Shown: positions 33,007-44,430 of the stretch, piece after piece
Numbering within the stretch: position 1 is the first letter of the stretch
Layout: every line of letters begins with the position of its first letter
DNA from: Gymnopilus junonius
Lineage: Eukaryota; Basidiomycota; Agaricomycetes; Agaricales; Galerinaceae
Direction: 5' to 3'
DNA length: 64,000 nucleotides
Assembly (NCBI GenBank): GCA_015501075.1
Contig: JADNYJ010000165.1
Location: 1-64,000, forward strand
The notes under the pieces: generated by a model
Databases searched by the model: none
What the model was told of the DNA's origin: nothing
The model's input: only the letters and a program-made list of their open reading frames with translations
Translations under genes and position numbers: made by a program

Positions 33007-35671
33007 TTAATCCTCCGGGGGCTTTCCTTCCCAATAAGCTGAACCATAATTCAAAGTCAGCTCTTCATCGGCTTTGATATTTCTTACTGTCCAATTAAGG
33101 TTAGATATATATTTCAGTAACTTCATCTTGAGAGCTGGTCAACTTACTTGCTGTCAAAACAATTCTCTGCTCTCCATTGATAAGCATTACTACACCAAAA
33201 GAATTAGCTCGTACATTGCACCAACAAACTCTAGTTCTCTAGTAGGATGTCTCATACCTTCTGCACTGCAATTGGAATGATTAGAAGAGTGATTAAGATA
33301 CCTGGTTTCATTGCCTAGGTATGCTGAATCAAGCACAGTAATTCCTCCAACAAGATCGAAAGCGTAGTTGGAGTGTATGTGCTTTTGGAGACTATTGACG
33401 CAAAAGTAAATATTCGGCATCATAGATTGACAACGATGAGACTCACATAGCCATATGATCATATAGTAAACTTAGATGAAGCTCTCCGATGTATTCTGTA
33501 ATGCCAATTAGAAATTTTGAGTTGTAAGAACGCGGTGCTAACCTCCAACGCATTCCCCTTGTTTGATATCTTTCGCAGCAAAGGCGCCTAATCCATGCTC
33601 AGACCCTTTGATGTAAACATTCTAGTCCAGTATGGTCAGCCGAAAAGATAAAAAAACGAAATAAAGTATTATACACTGAATTTTCCCCTCTGCACATCTG
33701 TATTACTACATCGGCCGTGTCTAAGGATTGCGTAAGTAACAGATATAACAGGGGAAAAGATTGAAAGTACCGACCTTGCATCGCACTTTCTGCAAGCCTC
33801 TGGATCACACTCTCGAAGAAGCTTTCTGCACCTACAGCTATAGTCGCCACATGTTGTAGACTTTTTGCCTTTTTTATGACATTTGCAACCTGTATACCGA
33901 AGCTTGCCTATAAATAAAGATGATCAATAAAGCCAGCTTTAGCGTAATTGAAATGGCTACCAGCTTACATTTTTTTGAGCATCTACAACTTCTTTGGCAT
34001 CGTTGCTTGGCTTTGTAACATGGACAAAGGCGGTTACAGGGCCCGGCATGATAACAAGGTTGGACGCTAGAGATCAAGCAAGTTGCGATAAGATTTTCAA
34101 ATAAATCATAGACCGTACAGTTCGATGTTCATGGGCTTTTCATTCTCTTCCACTGTTATTTGGTACCATATAAGAAAATTCAATGGAGAAATTAAAGAAA
34201 TTGCTGACAAAATTCGAATTCGGGTTTTTTATTCCCATCATCTTGACTTTTCTCCATTATTATTTCTTCGTCTTGAAATACATTTAGTCGCTGGATAAAC
34301 ATCTGAATCATTTGTTTGAGCGGAAAATCAAGACTGTGGACTGGTTATTTGCTTACCTCGTAGCAAGGCTTTTTACATATAACAGCCAAATCGCAAGGAA
34401 GGGTATCCGGCGCGAGTTGGATAACACTGTTGAAGCACTCATAATCATTTTCATCCCAATCTTCATTAGCCTCAACATGGACGTCAAAACTAGTCAGAGA
34501 AATGATCTAAATATAATTACCAAAATCATGTTATCGAAATTCTTTAGCTTGTAACAGTCGTTTGAGCATGGATCATTTCCATCTTCCTTCATTTCCTGGC
34601 TAGTTTGAGTCGCTTTAGGTAGTATCACGGGATTGGCTGACCTATCCGACATGGAAATGTGTTTTTTTTCTTATAAGACCGAAAAAGAAAGTGAACTTAC
34701 CATGTAGACCGCAGAATGTGTGCAGGCAATTTAATCTCGGACAGAAAGATATTAGATCTTTAGTAACATTCTGAATGAGATTTGAATTTCGGTCTACGAA
34801 GCCCGACTGTAATTGTCGAATTGCTCCAGGGGGCATGGCGGGCCATGGAAGAGGATCCCTACCCAGGAGTCAGGTATAAATATGACATTAATAGAAAAGG
34901 ATGATATCAGGTACCGTTGAGCGTTATACCAAATGAGACCACTGTTGGAAGTCTCGCGCATCGGAAATTTGAAAATTCCAAGATTGTCAATATCAGAAAA
35001 GGTGAAATTATGAGTATAGTGAAGGCGGCGTGCAGTTTCCAGTTGGATGACTTCCACTACAGTAAGACGCAAACAAGGAAAGATGAAATGAGAATATATC
35101 ATCACCATCCTGATATAAAATAAAGAAAATAAGAATAAAAATACTGACAGTCAGGATCGATGAAATCATTTTGCCATTTAAAATCTTCAAAATCCTCCAA
35201 GTAGTTCTCGTAGTCAAAATTCTCGTCGTCAGCATATGGGATGAACGATAACCTGAGATGACCATTGACTGGGTTTGCAGGGACACTTTTAGATGCAGAG
35301 GTGCACGAATTGTATCTGGCGTAAGGGTCCCATCTCTCTAGAAGAAAAGGCTCGGCAGCTACGGTATACCTCGTTACTAGACCCGTTTTTAAATCGTAGT
35401 CTTCTACCTCAAAATATTCAACGTCTTCATGAGTGGGGAAGTATTCAGATGTGACAGCAGACGAAGTTCGTAGATCTTTCGCTCTACTAGATGGCTTGGA
35501 AAGGTCCTTCAACTTTGCTTTAGAATGATCTCTTTCCCAGTCATAGAAGTTGTTCCATAGATCCTTGTATACGTGATAAGCCGTCTCATCGTGATGTAGT
35601 GGCGAGATAAAGTCGTCATCTAAGTCATCAGGGATGTCAGGAGAGAATGTTGACTCTGTGTCGGAGTCCAT
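33007..35671 (-). CDS. EZH2-type CXC-SET histone methyltransferase, paralogue 1
   Basis: Enhancer-of-zeste proteins (KMT6) are the catalytic subunits of PRC2 and methylate H3 Lys27. Exon 1 (35671-35149) begins MDSDTESTFSPDIPDDLDDD. Next come exons 35056-34915, 34858-34701 and 34636-34521, the last with the family motif DPCSNDCYKL. The CXC cysteine-rich region is clear: CYHAGPCNRLCPCYKAKQRC and CRCSKKC, then CKCHKKGKKSTTCGDYSCRC and RECDPEACRKCDA. The SET domain has SEHGLGAFAAKDIKQGE, GEYIGE, NETRYLNHSSNHSNC and ELTLNYGSAYW, so the cofactor and catalytic Tyr motifs are present. The intron between exons 4 and 5 (34,490-34,520) is only 31 bases and does not keep phase, which suggests a missing base there. 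ATG18 starts 188 bases away on the other strand. Confidence 0.82.
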
Positions 35672-35859
35672 AGAGCGATAGTAACAGTCAGATCAGCAAG
35701 TAGTCGAGAAAGGCCTGAAAGCGCTGTGATGAGATCGATGTGATGGTTGAAGCGGAATTGATCAGAACGTGGCCGTCCACGGTGCTTAGTCATCGAGGCC
35801 GTCGTCGCCGTTGCGCATGATGACTTTCCTCTGACCTCCATTCATAACTCATCTTCGCC

Positions 35860-37505
35860 ATGGCGGAAAAGACAAATTCCAACATGTTATTCGCCAATTT
35901 CAACCAGGATTTCTCGTATGTGGTCCTTTGAGGCTGCATTGGTGGCTGACTTACAGTGTCATAGGTGTATTTCGATTGGGACACGGAAAGGGTACAGCGT
36001 GACGAACTGCGATCCATTTGGGCGTGTATACACGATGAGCAAGTCGTAATTTTCTATCGGAGTTTTTGTGTTATGGCTTATGAAAGGTATATCCAGACGA
36101 CGGAGCCAGAGGAATCGTGGAAATGCTGTTCTGCACCTCGTTGATCGTCTTGGTCGGTGCGGCAGATCAACCGCAATCGAGTCCACGTAAACTACAGATT
36201 GTGAACACCAAAGTAAGTGCATTTTAACTCTCATACTACTTCCAGCAGACCTCGTGAACTCATTACTAGAACATTTCAAGAGACAATCCATGATCTGCGA
36301 ATTGTTGTTCCCATCCTCAATACTGGCTGTCAAGCTGAACCGCAAATCACTCGTCATTGTGTTGGAGATGGAGATTTACATCTACGACATTTCGAATATG
36401 AGACTCTTGCACGTCATAGAGACGACGCCCAATCCTGAGGGTCAGTTTCCATCACGTTTTCTTGCTTTGTTGAACGGCTTAAAATGAACCTTTGCAGCCA
36501 TATGTGCTTTATCACCTTCCGCGGACAGCTCGTATCTGGCTTATCCATCACCTGTACCCTCCCCCGCATCACCCTTAGCCACCTCATCGACCCCTGGTTC
36601 AACTCCAGCAGCGTCTGTGCCAGCGACAGGGTCTCAAAGCCAATCTGGAGACGTTCTTCTGTTCTCGACTCGCTCTCTCACCGTCGCCAACGTGATACAA
36701 GCTCACAAAGCCCCTCTCTCGTTCCTCTCCATCAACTCAACTGGTACCTTACTCGCCACATCCTCTGAGAAAGGTACGGTCATCCGCGTATGGAGCATCC
36801 CTGGCGCGGAGAAGCTGTATCAGTTCAGGCGGGGAACAAGGGAAGCTAGGATCTATTCAATGAATTTCAACCTCATGTCGACCTTGCTGGCTGTGAGCTC
36901 CGCCCACGACACCGTCCACATCTTCAAGCTCGGGAATAACACAACAACAACTCGGACCGCTTCGTCCTCGTCCAGCACGCAAGAAAGTATACAAGGCCCA
37001 AGTAGTCCTCCGGAGTCGGTGGATGGTGCCACGCAGGGCTTAGATGGTGGATATGATGCGTTTGTAGAGAAGAAGAAGACCAACAGCGTTTCGTGCGTCT
37101 TTATTTCCCTCTGTTCTTGAATATCCAGCTGATAATGCAACAGGTCAAGCCTCCGACGCCGGTCAATGCAAATGACCAAGAGCCTCACGCACTCGGTGGG
37201 TGGATACCTACCAAGCACGATGAAGGAGATGTGGGAACCGTCGCGGGACTTCGCCTCCCTTCGCCTCCCTACAAGCGGGGCACGGAGCATCGTCGCCCTT
37301 TCACCGACCATGCCACAGGTAATGGTGATCTCTTCGGAAGGGTATTTCTATCTGTACAGCATCGATCTGGAGAAGGGGGGCGAATGTTCTCTGATGAAGC
37401 AGTACAAGTGGGTGTCGTCATACTTTTTCTTCACTTTTATTTGCTGATAGCCTTGCGTTTATTAGTTTGCTCGATTCTGGAGATGAAAGCGGGATGAATG
37501 ACTAA
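35860..37505 (+). CDS. ATG18: PROPPIN autophagy protein Atg18/WIPI
   Basis: Atg18 is a seven-bladed propeller that binds PtdIns3P and PtdIns(3,5)P2 and acts with Atg2 in autophagosome formation and at the vacuole. Seven exons (35860-35915, 35965-36038, 36097-36212, 36281-36440, 36498-37092, 37144-37407, 37466-37505) join in phase to 434 residues, the usual length. The phosphoinositide-binding motif FRRG is at residues 245-248 within [14 protein letters not shown]. Other landmarks are [30 protein letters not shown] and [20 protein letters not shown]. The second intron uses a GC-AG pair (GCAAGT donor at 36,039), needed to make the conserved [12 protein letters not shown]. No frame damage was seen. 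The stop is at 37,503; 37,506-37,767 has no gene. Confidence 0.92.
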
Positions 37506-37767
37506 CCCCAGGACAGAATAGTAGGTATAACCACAGATGTTAGTTACCCTTCGTATTCCTTTTCGATTTACATTGCTTCCGGGTTGCTTCAGACAGAGTC
37601 CTTGTATTTGTCAATGTCAGTTATATTTCTTTTCAGTGACATGGACCTCTTTGACATCGAGGACGAGAACGTGGTTCTCTACATGCCATCATTGCCATGA
37701 TGTAATTGTATTTGGGGCCTTACCAATTTACCAACAAAAATTATGATCGGGAAAAATGAAACATAGT

Positions 37768-37858
37768 AGCCCACCGCGAGGGTCGAACTCGCAGCCTTCA
37801 GATGCCCTGTGCCTTAGACATAAGAGTCTGACGCTCTATCCGATTGAGCTAGGCGGGC
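37768..37858 (-). tRNA. tRNA-Lys(CTT) with a 17-base intron
   Basis: The minus strand folds as a standard tRNA. The acceptor stem is GCCCGCC paired with GGTGGGC, the D arm is GCTC/GAGC, the anticodon stem is TCAGA/TCTGA around the loop CTCTTAA (anticodon CTT), and the T arm is GCGAG-TTCGACC-CTCGC. A 17-base intron (TGTCTAAGGCACAGGGC) sits at the canonical place one base 3' of the anticodon. The mature tRNA body would be 74 bases before CCA addition. Internal A and B boxes are intact. It is the only tRNA gene I found in the window. Confidence 0.93.
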
Positions 37859-38206
37859 AGTGACTTCCTTTTAGTTATGGCTTACTTATTCATATGATCT
37901 GTTATTTAGAGCAATCCAATGAAAAACTCCGATCGCACTACCGATAATCCAGATTCCAGCAGTAAATTTGGCGCCATCTGTCAGCGCTCTAATACGTTGT
38001 ACCAACGGCGCTGACTCCGCCTAGCAATGTCTGACGGCCTTAGCACTTCCTGTCGATCAGATCCGGCCATTTCGAATTTCCAGTTCATTTGTTGAAAACT
38101 CCGTAACCGAGGCGGTCGACAGCCTTTCATTTCCGTGAACCTCGGATCATGGTATTACCTGGCAAAGAATCGATACATCATCTTGTATTCACCTATAGGC
38201 TGTGCC

Positions 38207-38479
38207 TTACGCACCAATGGGTAGAGTCAAAGCAGGCCCCTGTCTGTTTTCTGGTGATAGTCGATCGGCGTCTGTAGGTCCCAAAAAATTAGCCGTTGTC
38301 ATCAGCTGGTCGTAAATTTTTTTCTGATGTGCTTCGTTAATCCCGTGCTTTCTCGCGCTCAACCACATGGTCGCGGAGAGAACTTGAGGCGCAAACGAAA
38401 AATGTATAAAGGCCGCGTCGAGATTACCCCGCCCTTCAGCAACGTTTGTAACCTTGCCAGCCCCCCCTTGACTTTGCAC
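38207..38479 (-). CDS. Hypothetical protein, partial
   Basis: The frame is open for 90 residues (HFSFAPQVLSATMWLSARKH and NEAHQKKIYDQLMTTANFLG) and ends at a stop at 38,207. It looks more protein-like than its neighbours but matches nothing I know. No clear upstream exon was found. 37,859-38,206 has no gene. Confidence 0.3.
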   Translation of the reverse strand: MQSQGGAGKVTNVAEGRGNLDAAFIHFSFAPQVLSATMWLSARKHGINEAHQKKIYDQLMTTANFLGPTDADRLSPENRQGPALTLPIGA

Positions 38480-38637
38480 TTGGCTGGAACCAGTGGTGCG
38501 TCTCCTTCTCTGAAATCGTCCAGTTTGACGGAATAGCGATTATATGACTGATATCTTTCCGAACTAATGTAGCCCCTAAGTCTTCAACTTCAAAAAAAAA
38601 AAGTCCTAAAGAAAAACTCACTGTTTACACCTTCATC

Positions 38638-40048
38638 ATGATTTCGTTTACCACTCGTTTCGTTCAAATTTATTTTCTCCTATTCGTCATGGCAGCAGGC
38701 GTGGCTAGTGCCCCTCTTCCGTGGGTTTTCACATTTAGATTTTAGGGAATCAGCTCACCTTTTTGCTCTGCTTCCTAGTGACCTCGAGCGTCGAGTACTT
38801 ACCTCAGCGGGAAGGGCTGTTGCTCGAACAGCAATCAGAGGTGCAAGAAGTGGTACATTTAGAGCCGCAGCCCGCCCGATGAGGATGCCTCCAATGCCTC
38901 CAGCTGCGCCCCAAGCAGCAAAGTCGAGCACCGGCTCGACCCTCGCACAAAGCATATTTGCTACGAAGGCGCGTTGAGCTTCCCCATCTCCAAAACAAAC
39001 TTTGACCAATCCTTGCTTTCTAGATCGCCACTGGTATTCTGGTTGCTGGTGGCATGCACGGCGCTACCGCCGCCGACAATAAACTTGCCGGAGAGAAGCG
39101 CGAACTGCTCGAAGATACTCTCTTTGAGAAAAGAACCCTCTCAGCCGCACAGCAAGCTGCTAGGGCTGCAGCGAGGAATGTTGCTCGTGTCGCTTCGCGT
39201 CCCGCTGCGCGGCCACAAGTATTAGCTCGTCCCCTGTTCAAGCCCGCAGTCCCTCCTGCTGCACCTCCTAGGGCCCCAGGTACCTTTGCGAACAATGCAA
39301 AGAAGGTCGGCAAGTTCACAGCCATGGGTGTCAGTAATTTCTGCATTAGACGTCGATGTCTACTAATGAGCATTAAATTTAGCTAACCGGTGGAGTTGGG
39401 GAATATTTCGGTGGACGAACCATGTCAAACATGCTGGAAAACCTGGACAAGCATGACAAGCGCAGTCTTGCCGAGGATGATGAGGAGCTGTACGCGCGTA
39501 ACCCCCCTCTTAGGTCCATTGCGAGAGTAGGTGGAACGGTAATGCGTACAGCCGCACGCAGAGGCGGCAATAGAGTCAATACTGTGGCTCACTCCTTGCC
39601 GAGGCCAGTTCCCCCCAACCTGCAGTGGCGAAGAAGGGCTTTGGAAAACCAAACTTTTCTCTGCAATTGTGAGTTCTTTCAATGTTCTTTGTTGCGCGAC
39701 GCGGGCATCTGCTGATGGTTTCTGGATGTTGTTCAGTTCGCGGGCGCTGCGGTCGAGAATGGCCTTCAGACTCTTACCCCAGAAGCAGCGGAGAAGATTA
39801 AACATGATCCCAAGGGCACAATCACAAAGATGGTTAAAGGGCCTGTGTTCGGTCGTCCGGCTGGAGACAAGAGGGAACTCGGTGATGATGAAGACTTGGC
39901 TGCTCGCGATGTGAGTAATCTATTTCATTGAGTACAAATCGCGCTTTGCTTACTCGGTGATGTTCCAAGGCCACGTTTTCGGGATTCGATCGATGAAGAA
40001 CTACTGGAACGAGAAGATCTAGATGATATGTTCGAAGATTTTGAATGA
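38638..40048 (+). CDS. Secreted Ala/Arg/Pro-rich precursor with repeated Kex2-type KR sites
   Basis: The start at 38,638 gives a signal peptide (TRFVQIYFLLFVMAAGVASA). The first intron (38,721-38,778) keeps phase. The mature part is rich in Ala, Arg and Pro and has several dibasic Lys-Arg sites, each followed by an acidic patch: GEKRELLEDTLFEKRTL, DKHDKRSLAEDDEELYAR and AGDKRELGDDEDLAARD. This is the pattern of secreted precursors cut by Kex2 in the Golgi, as known for fungal pheromone and repellent-type precursors. Further introns lie near 38,970-39,025, 39,328-39,384, 39,669-39,736 and 39,911-39,968. The natural C-terminus IDEELLEREDLDDMFEDFE ends at 40,048, but the last splice is out of phase by one base as written. 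The function of the released peptides is unknown. Confidence 0.55.
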
Positions 40049-40966
40049 ATAATATCTTCCTTTGTAGACTCGATATCGAGTGGTAAAATATAAAGAAAAC
40101 TGAGTTGGATATGCACAATGAATGAACCTCACTTCAAGCTCGGAGCAAGAAGCTATCACTGTCACTGTGTCAGTGGTAGTGCAAATTTTTCTAATTACGT
40201 ACATAATTCCTCCTTGCAACAGGCGGTCTCGTCCGAACTCTCGCCAGCGTGAACTTGAAGCTCCTTGGCTCTCTTACACTCAGTTCCATCATCATCAAGT
40301 AAGTTTTCATGTTGTCTTTACTTCTCTAGGCTGATACTACACTTCCATAGATTGAAATCTTGCAATGAAATTGTCTGTTAGCCCAATTCCTACCAGTTGG
40401 ATGGATATACTTGCGACTATGAGGACGAACCTGCCGAAGAAAACATTCCTGCACACTTGAATTTGCGGGGTGATTTAAATATGTTGAGCTTCTTCTGACA
40501 CGTTCCTCGTTAAGCTGGCGAAGTTTCCAGCCCAAGGACAGTGAGTCTACTTAACATGAATCTTTTCCCCGTCACTCCAATTGAATCCTTTCAGGGTAAA
40601 CGCCTTCCATCCCGAATAGTCGTTGAAGGTTGCTAAACCATAATTTATAAGTCCAGTGGTCTCGCTGGTCTCACCTTTCGAAGCAAACGCGCTCGCATCC
40701 TCTTTCTCTGAATACCCTCAACAACGCCTCCTCTTTCGCACGGAGACCACGCTTCTATTTGTTGCTTTTCAATGGTTCCTGTGCGTCTGGCCTTGACGCT
40801 TTGATAAGCTCCAATGACCATGTCACAGGGGAAATAATGAGGCGTTCAGGCAAAGACAGACAGCTGGAATGAACCCAATTTTGGAACGACGAGATCCGGT
40901 GGGAGAAAGTTCCGTCCAGCCATTTGTTGCTTGTTGCTCTCATCGTTTTCATCCCAACCTTTGATC
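40049..40966. other. Stretch without a supported gene
   Basis: Only short frames occur on either strand, none with motifs or clear splice structure. The right end must carry the promoter of the BTB gene at 40,967. Confidence 0.35.
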
Positions 40967-41999
40967 ATGGCAAGGGTGGTGCATGACCACTGTAGGTGAA
41001 TGGTTGACTTCCTTTGTTATCCATTGCATACTGATTTCAGCCTTGCCCTAGTCAATTCCAGCAACGCTGATATCACCATCCAGTCTTCAGACAACGTTCT
41101 CTTTCGCCTTCATCGACAAAATTTGGCAGTGACTACTGGCGCATTTCCGGGATCAGAGTTTGTCAGCACGCCGGAGGAAGTCGTCCACTTGACCGAGCCT
41201 GCAAAAGTTCTGGAGGTCGTCTTCCAATTCGTTTATCCAAGGAGGGACATGGTAATGCTTGAGGACATTGATTTCAAAACGCTATTGGCGATCGCGGAGG
41301 CAATGGAGAAGTATGAGGTCTTTCTAGGTATTAAGACATGCACGGAGCAGCTGAGGTAAGTTGTAAATTTATTGGCGTTTTCGAAATGGGTTTTTTAATA
41401 TCTGTTATCAGCAAATTCCTTCCCAGTCACCCCACTGAAGTCATCGCCCACGCAGTCAAGCACGATTTGGTTCAGCTTATTGATGAAGCTGCCCTTCTTC
41501 TTGCGCGTTCTCCATTACTTGAAACATTGCGAATACTGCCTCCGCATTGTATCTTTCCCTGGGTAAGGTGCAGAAAAGGCATAATCTAGTTCTTTGCTGA
41601 ACCAATACCGCAGGTTGCATATTATACTGCATGGAATGGCGTGTTTGAAACTGCTATTCAAGATATTCAAGGTCGAGATTTCAGTGAGCACTGCTCTGCT
41701 AATGTTGGCCAGATTTGCAGCCCCTGCCGGTCATGCTTAGTTGCGTGGGTTGTTGAGTTGGAAAGGATTGACAGCCTACCCTTGCTCAAGTCGGCAATAC
41801 GAAGCCCTGTTCTGCTACAGCCGCAAGATCGAGATGATCATACTTGGTGCACCACTTGCTATACGGGAATCACTGTCTCCATCTTCCAACGGTGGTCCAG
41901 GCTTTAGAAAATGGGATCGAGAATGTTCCTTTGTTTACTAAGTTTCTACGGCCCGGTAGGGTAGTTGACAATATGTTGCGATACTTGCCTGTTCGATGA
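40967..41999 (+). CDS. BTB/POZ-domain protein, copy 1
   Basis: A short first exon (40967-40995, MARVVHDHC) joins in phase to 41,041. The BTB fold is clear: NADITIQSSDNVLFRLHRQN, GAFPGSEF, EEVVHLTEPAKVLEVVFQFV and IAEAMEKYEVFLGIKTC. The C-terminal half has a Cys-containing region (QICSPCRSCLVAWVVELERI). BTB domains mediate dimerisation and, in some proteins, binding to Cullin-3. As written the frame ends at 41,907. One C seems to be missing at 41,879-41,880, after which the paralogue-like tail LPTVVQALENGIENVPLFTK continues to 41,999. Two relatives are at 47.3 and 50.5 kb. Confidence 0.75.
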
Positions 42000-42813
42000 T
42001 TCTTTTGTCTTGCTTCTTATTCAAAAGTATTCCTCACTGACAAATTTTGTTCTCGACCCATGGGAGGTGAATTAACTTAACAACAGATTCTGAAAGACGC
42101 CATGGTTGCTGACTTCCAAGAACTGGACATTGTATACTCCAGGATAAATGATCCTTCCATTCGCAGGCGAACAAACCATGGAAGACGTGGATTCTGCTGC
42201 TGCCGATATGTCTATAAGTCTCTAAATGAGAGGAAATGGTTTGATAACGAACATGACTTCCTTTCCGCTTCCAAACACGACAATGCTTCCGTCTGGGAGA
42301 TAGTAAAGCTAGGGTTCAAACGTTCGAATGTTAACCATTCGGAATTGTAAAGCAGGTGGCGATAATGGGCGATAAGGACAGAAATGCAGCTGCCTCATGC
42401 CAAATTTTCATCCTCGAGAAGACACTTCTGCTTGGTCTTGTCTGCATCGAACTCTGCTTAGATTGCTCCATCAATCTGTCTACTTTTCTATCCCCCTGCA
42501 GCACTGTGACAAGTTTGAAGAAATATGGATTGAAAGAAGGAAGCCGCTTACCCATTTCCTCCCTCGAGCACGACAATATCCAGTAGTGTGGCCCTTGTAT
42601 AAATAAACATTCTGCAGCATTTGCGTAACAAACCTCCAGTAGTCTAAATGTGAAGTATTTAGTTGAGAGTTAACTGGTATTGATAATATAACTCGGGTAA
42701 ATGTACAAATCCTAACGCGGGGCAAATATTTATGCAGAAAAGGTATGATAAAGATGAAAGCACATAAACCATATATGGTTCAAATCTGACAAGAAAATAT
42801 GAGCGACTAGGCC
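42000..42813. other. Stretch without a supported gene
   Basis: An 82-residue plus-strand frame at 42,102-42,350 and an antisense one at 42,331-42,576 show no family features. I see no promoter, repeat or RNA gene here. Confidence 0.3.
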
Positions 42814-44109
42814 CTACGGCGCAAGGTCTTCGCGTTCTTGCTCCCTAATATGTCCAATGCGATTGTTAACCCATTGTTTCCGTACGCTTTCACGAGTAAG
42901 TGATAGGTAAACATCCGCAGCTTCGACTTTCGTCTCGAAGATGTCTATCAGAGCCACGATACACCGATCAGAAAGGTCCGTTTCCAGAGCCTGGACACGT
43001 TTTATAGCTTCGATCCTAGACTTTCGGACAGAGAAATCGGTATCAACAGCCACGGGATTATTCGAGGGACCAGGGCCATCGACAGTCACGTTAGGCGGGT
43101 CGTGAAGGACAGGAGAAGAACGGCGCCGCTTAGCGGGAGGCAGAAGTAAGACGTTCTCAGAGTCGGACCTAGCGCGTTTTGAAAACGGCTCAGGCGAGTC
43201 TTGAGAATCATCCTCTGGGGTTTCATAGGCACGACTGATGTCATTATCATCATCTGGGGGCGGTGTCTGATAATATAAATGATAACCTATGAGATTCAGA
43301 AGAACGATGGAAAGAAGACGCACGAATAGAGACATGTCTTCATCCTGCTCTTCCTTCTTAAATTTGAACTTGTGTAACATCCGTTCGGACGGAGTGCTCG
43401 ACTTTTGAGAAGTTAAATAACGCCGGTAAATTTCATGTTCAGGGCGCCTGACGATCTGAAGGAGAAACTCTAAGATCAGTGATTAGAAGAAATGGATAAT
43501 TCATATACAGACGACGACTTCAGCAATCAACTTGCGTTTCGGAGATCGAACGACAACTCTTTCTTCGGCTCACTAAGTGGACCCTCGAGCAGACGAGTCA
43601 TTTTCTTCAACAACTTCCACCCCCTGTTACGGAACCGGCAAGCCACTCTGTACTTGCTTTCAGACATGAGTTTGCATTCCTAATTAGCGAGATCAAAAGT
43701 GAAGAGCACATAAAAAAGTAGTGACACACTCTTAGAAATTCCTCCCAGTGCCTGTTATTCTCTCCAACATCGGCACCTAGTTTGTCATCCCATCCAAAGC
43801 GCTCGGTGATGGCTGAAATAATGGTGTAATCGTCTCTAATCCGCGTATAGGGGAGACAGAGGGTGCCAGATGAAGTTTTGCATTAGAGATAGATAACAGA
43901 CAGCAGAGAAGCTTCCTTACTAATCTCCATCTCTCTTTACAAGCTGTTGTACTCCTGTGTACGCCAGCTTTGCTAAAACGGCTGATATTTGCTTCCACCT
44001 CATCCCAAACCGATTGAGGGAACCTTCCTGTGCCCCAAGCTCTCCTAATTCTTTCGCGTAGTAGGGCATCAACTATGGCTTCGCATTCTTCTTCGGACCA
44101 GGCAAACAT
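42814..44109 (-). CDS. Myb/SANT-like DNA-binding protein of the fungal transposon-derived type
   Basis: The N-terminal exon (44109 down to about 43,915) is a Myb/SANT-like module: WSEEECEAIVDALLRERIRR, SVWDEVEANISRF and ACKERWRLV. A second block near 43,825-43,740 reads FGWDDKLGADVGENNRHWEE. A third near 43,680-43,540 contains FRNRGWKLLKKMTRLLEGPL. The C-terminal exon (43,380-42,814) has a basic, Pro-rich linker (SKRARSDSENVLLLPPAKRR) and the family tail IEAIKRVQALETDLSDRC to YLSLTRESVRKQWV. This layout matches numerous fungal proteins related to the Myb-like partners of Harbinger-type transposases. Whether this one is domesticated or a dead element gene cannot be told, and exon joins are approximate. 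Confidence 0.6.
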
Positions 44110-44430
44110 AGGGGATGAATTGGTAGACCAAGAAAGAACAGCAACCGGACGTTCAACATTGCATCATGATCAGCGTTACTGTTGATCTGTGACATGTGAC
44201 AACTCTGCGCGTGATCAATCCTTAATCGGTAATTGCTTTCAAAGTTTTCAACCAGATTGTCGGCCGCTCGCTTTCTCTTTTTCTTCCGTTTACAATCGAC
44301 ACCGACAATTCTGTTTCGTACTTCAGCCAATTTTACGCGTATATCACATATCTATGCCGATTTATCTTTGAATCTCTCGACCTTGCACTGTGACTTTGAA
44401 ACCGCTGTCACCCTTCTGATTCACTCGTTC

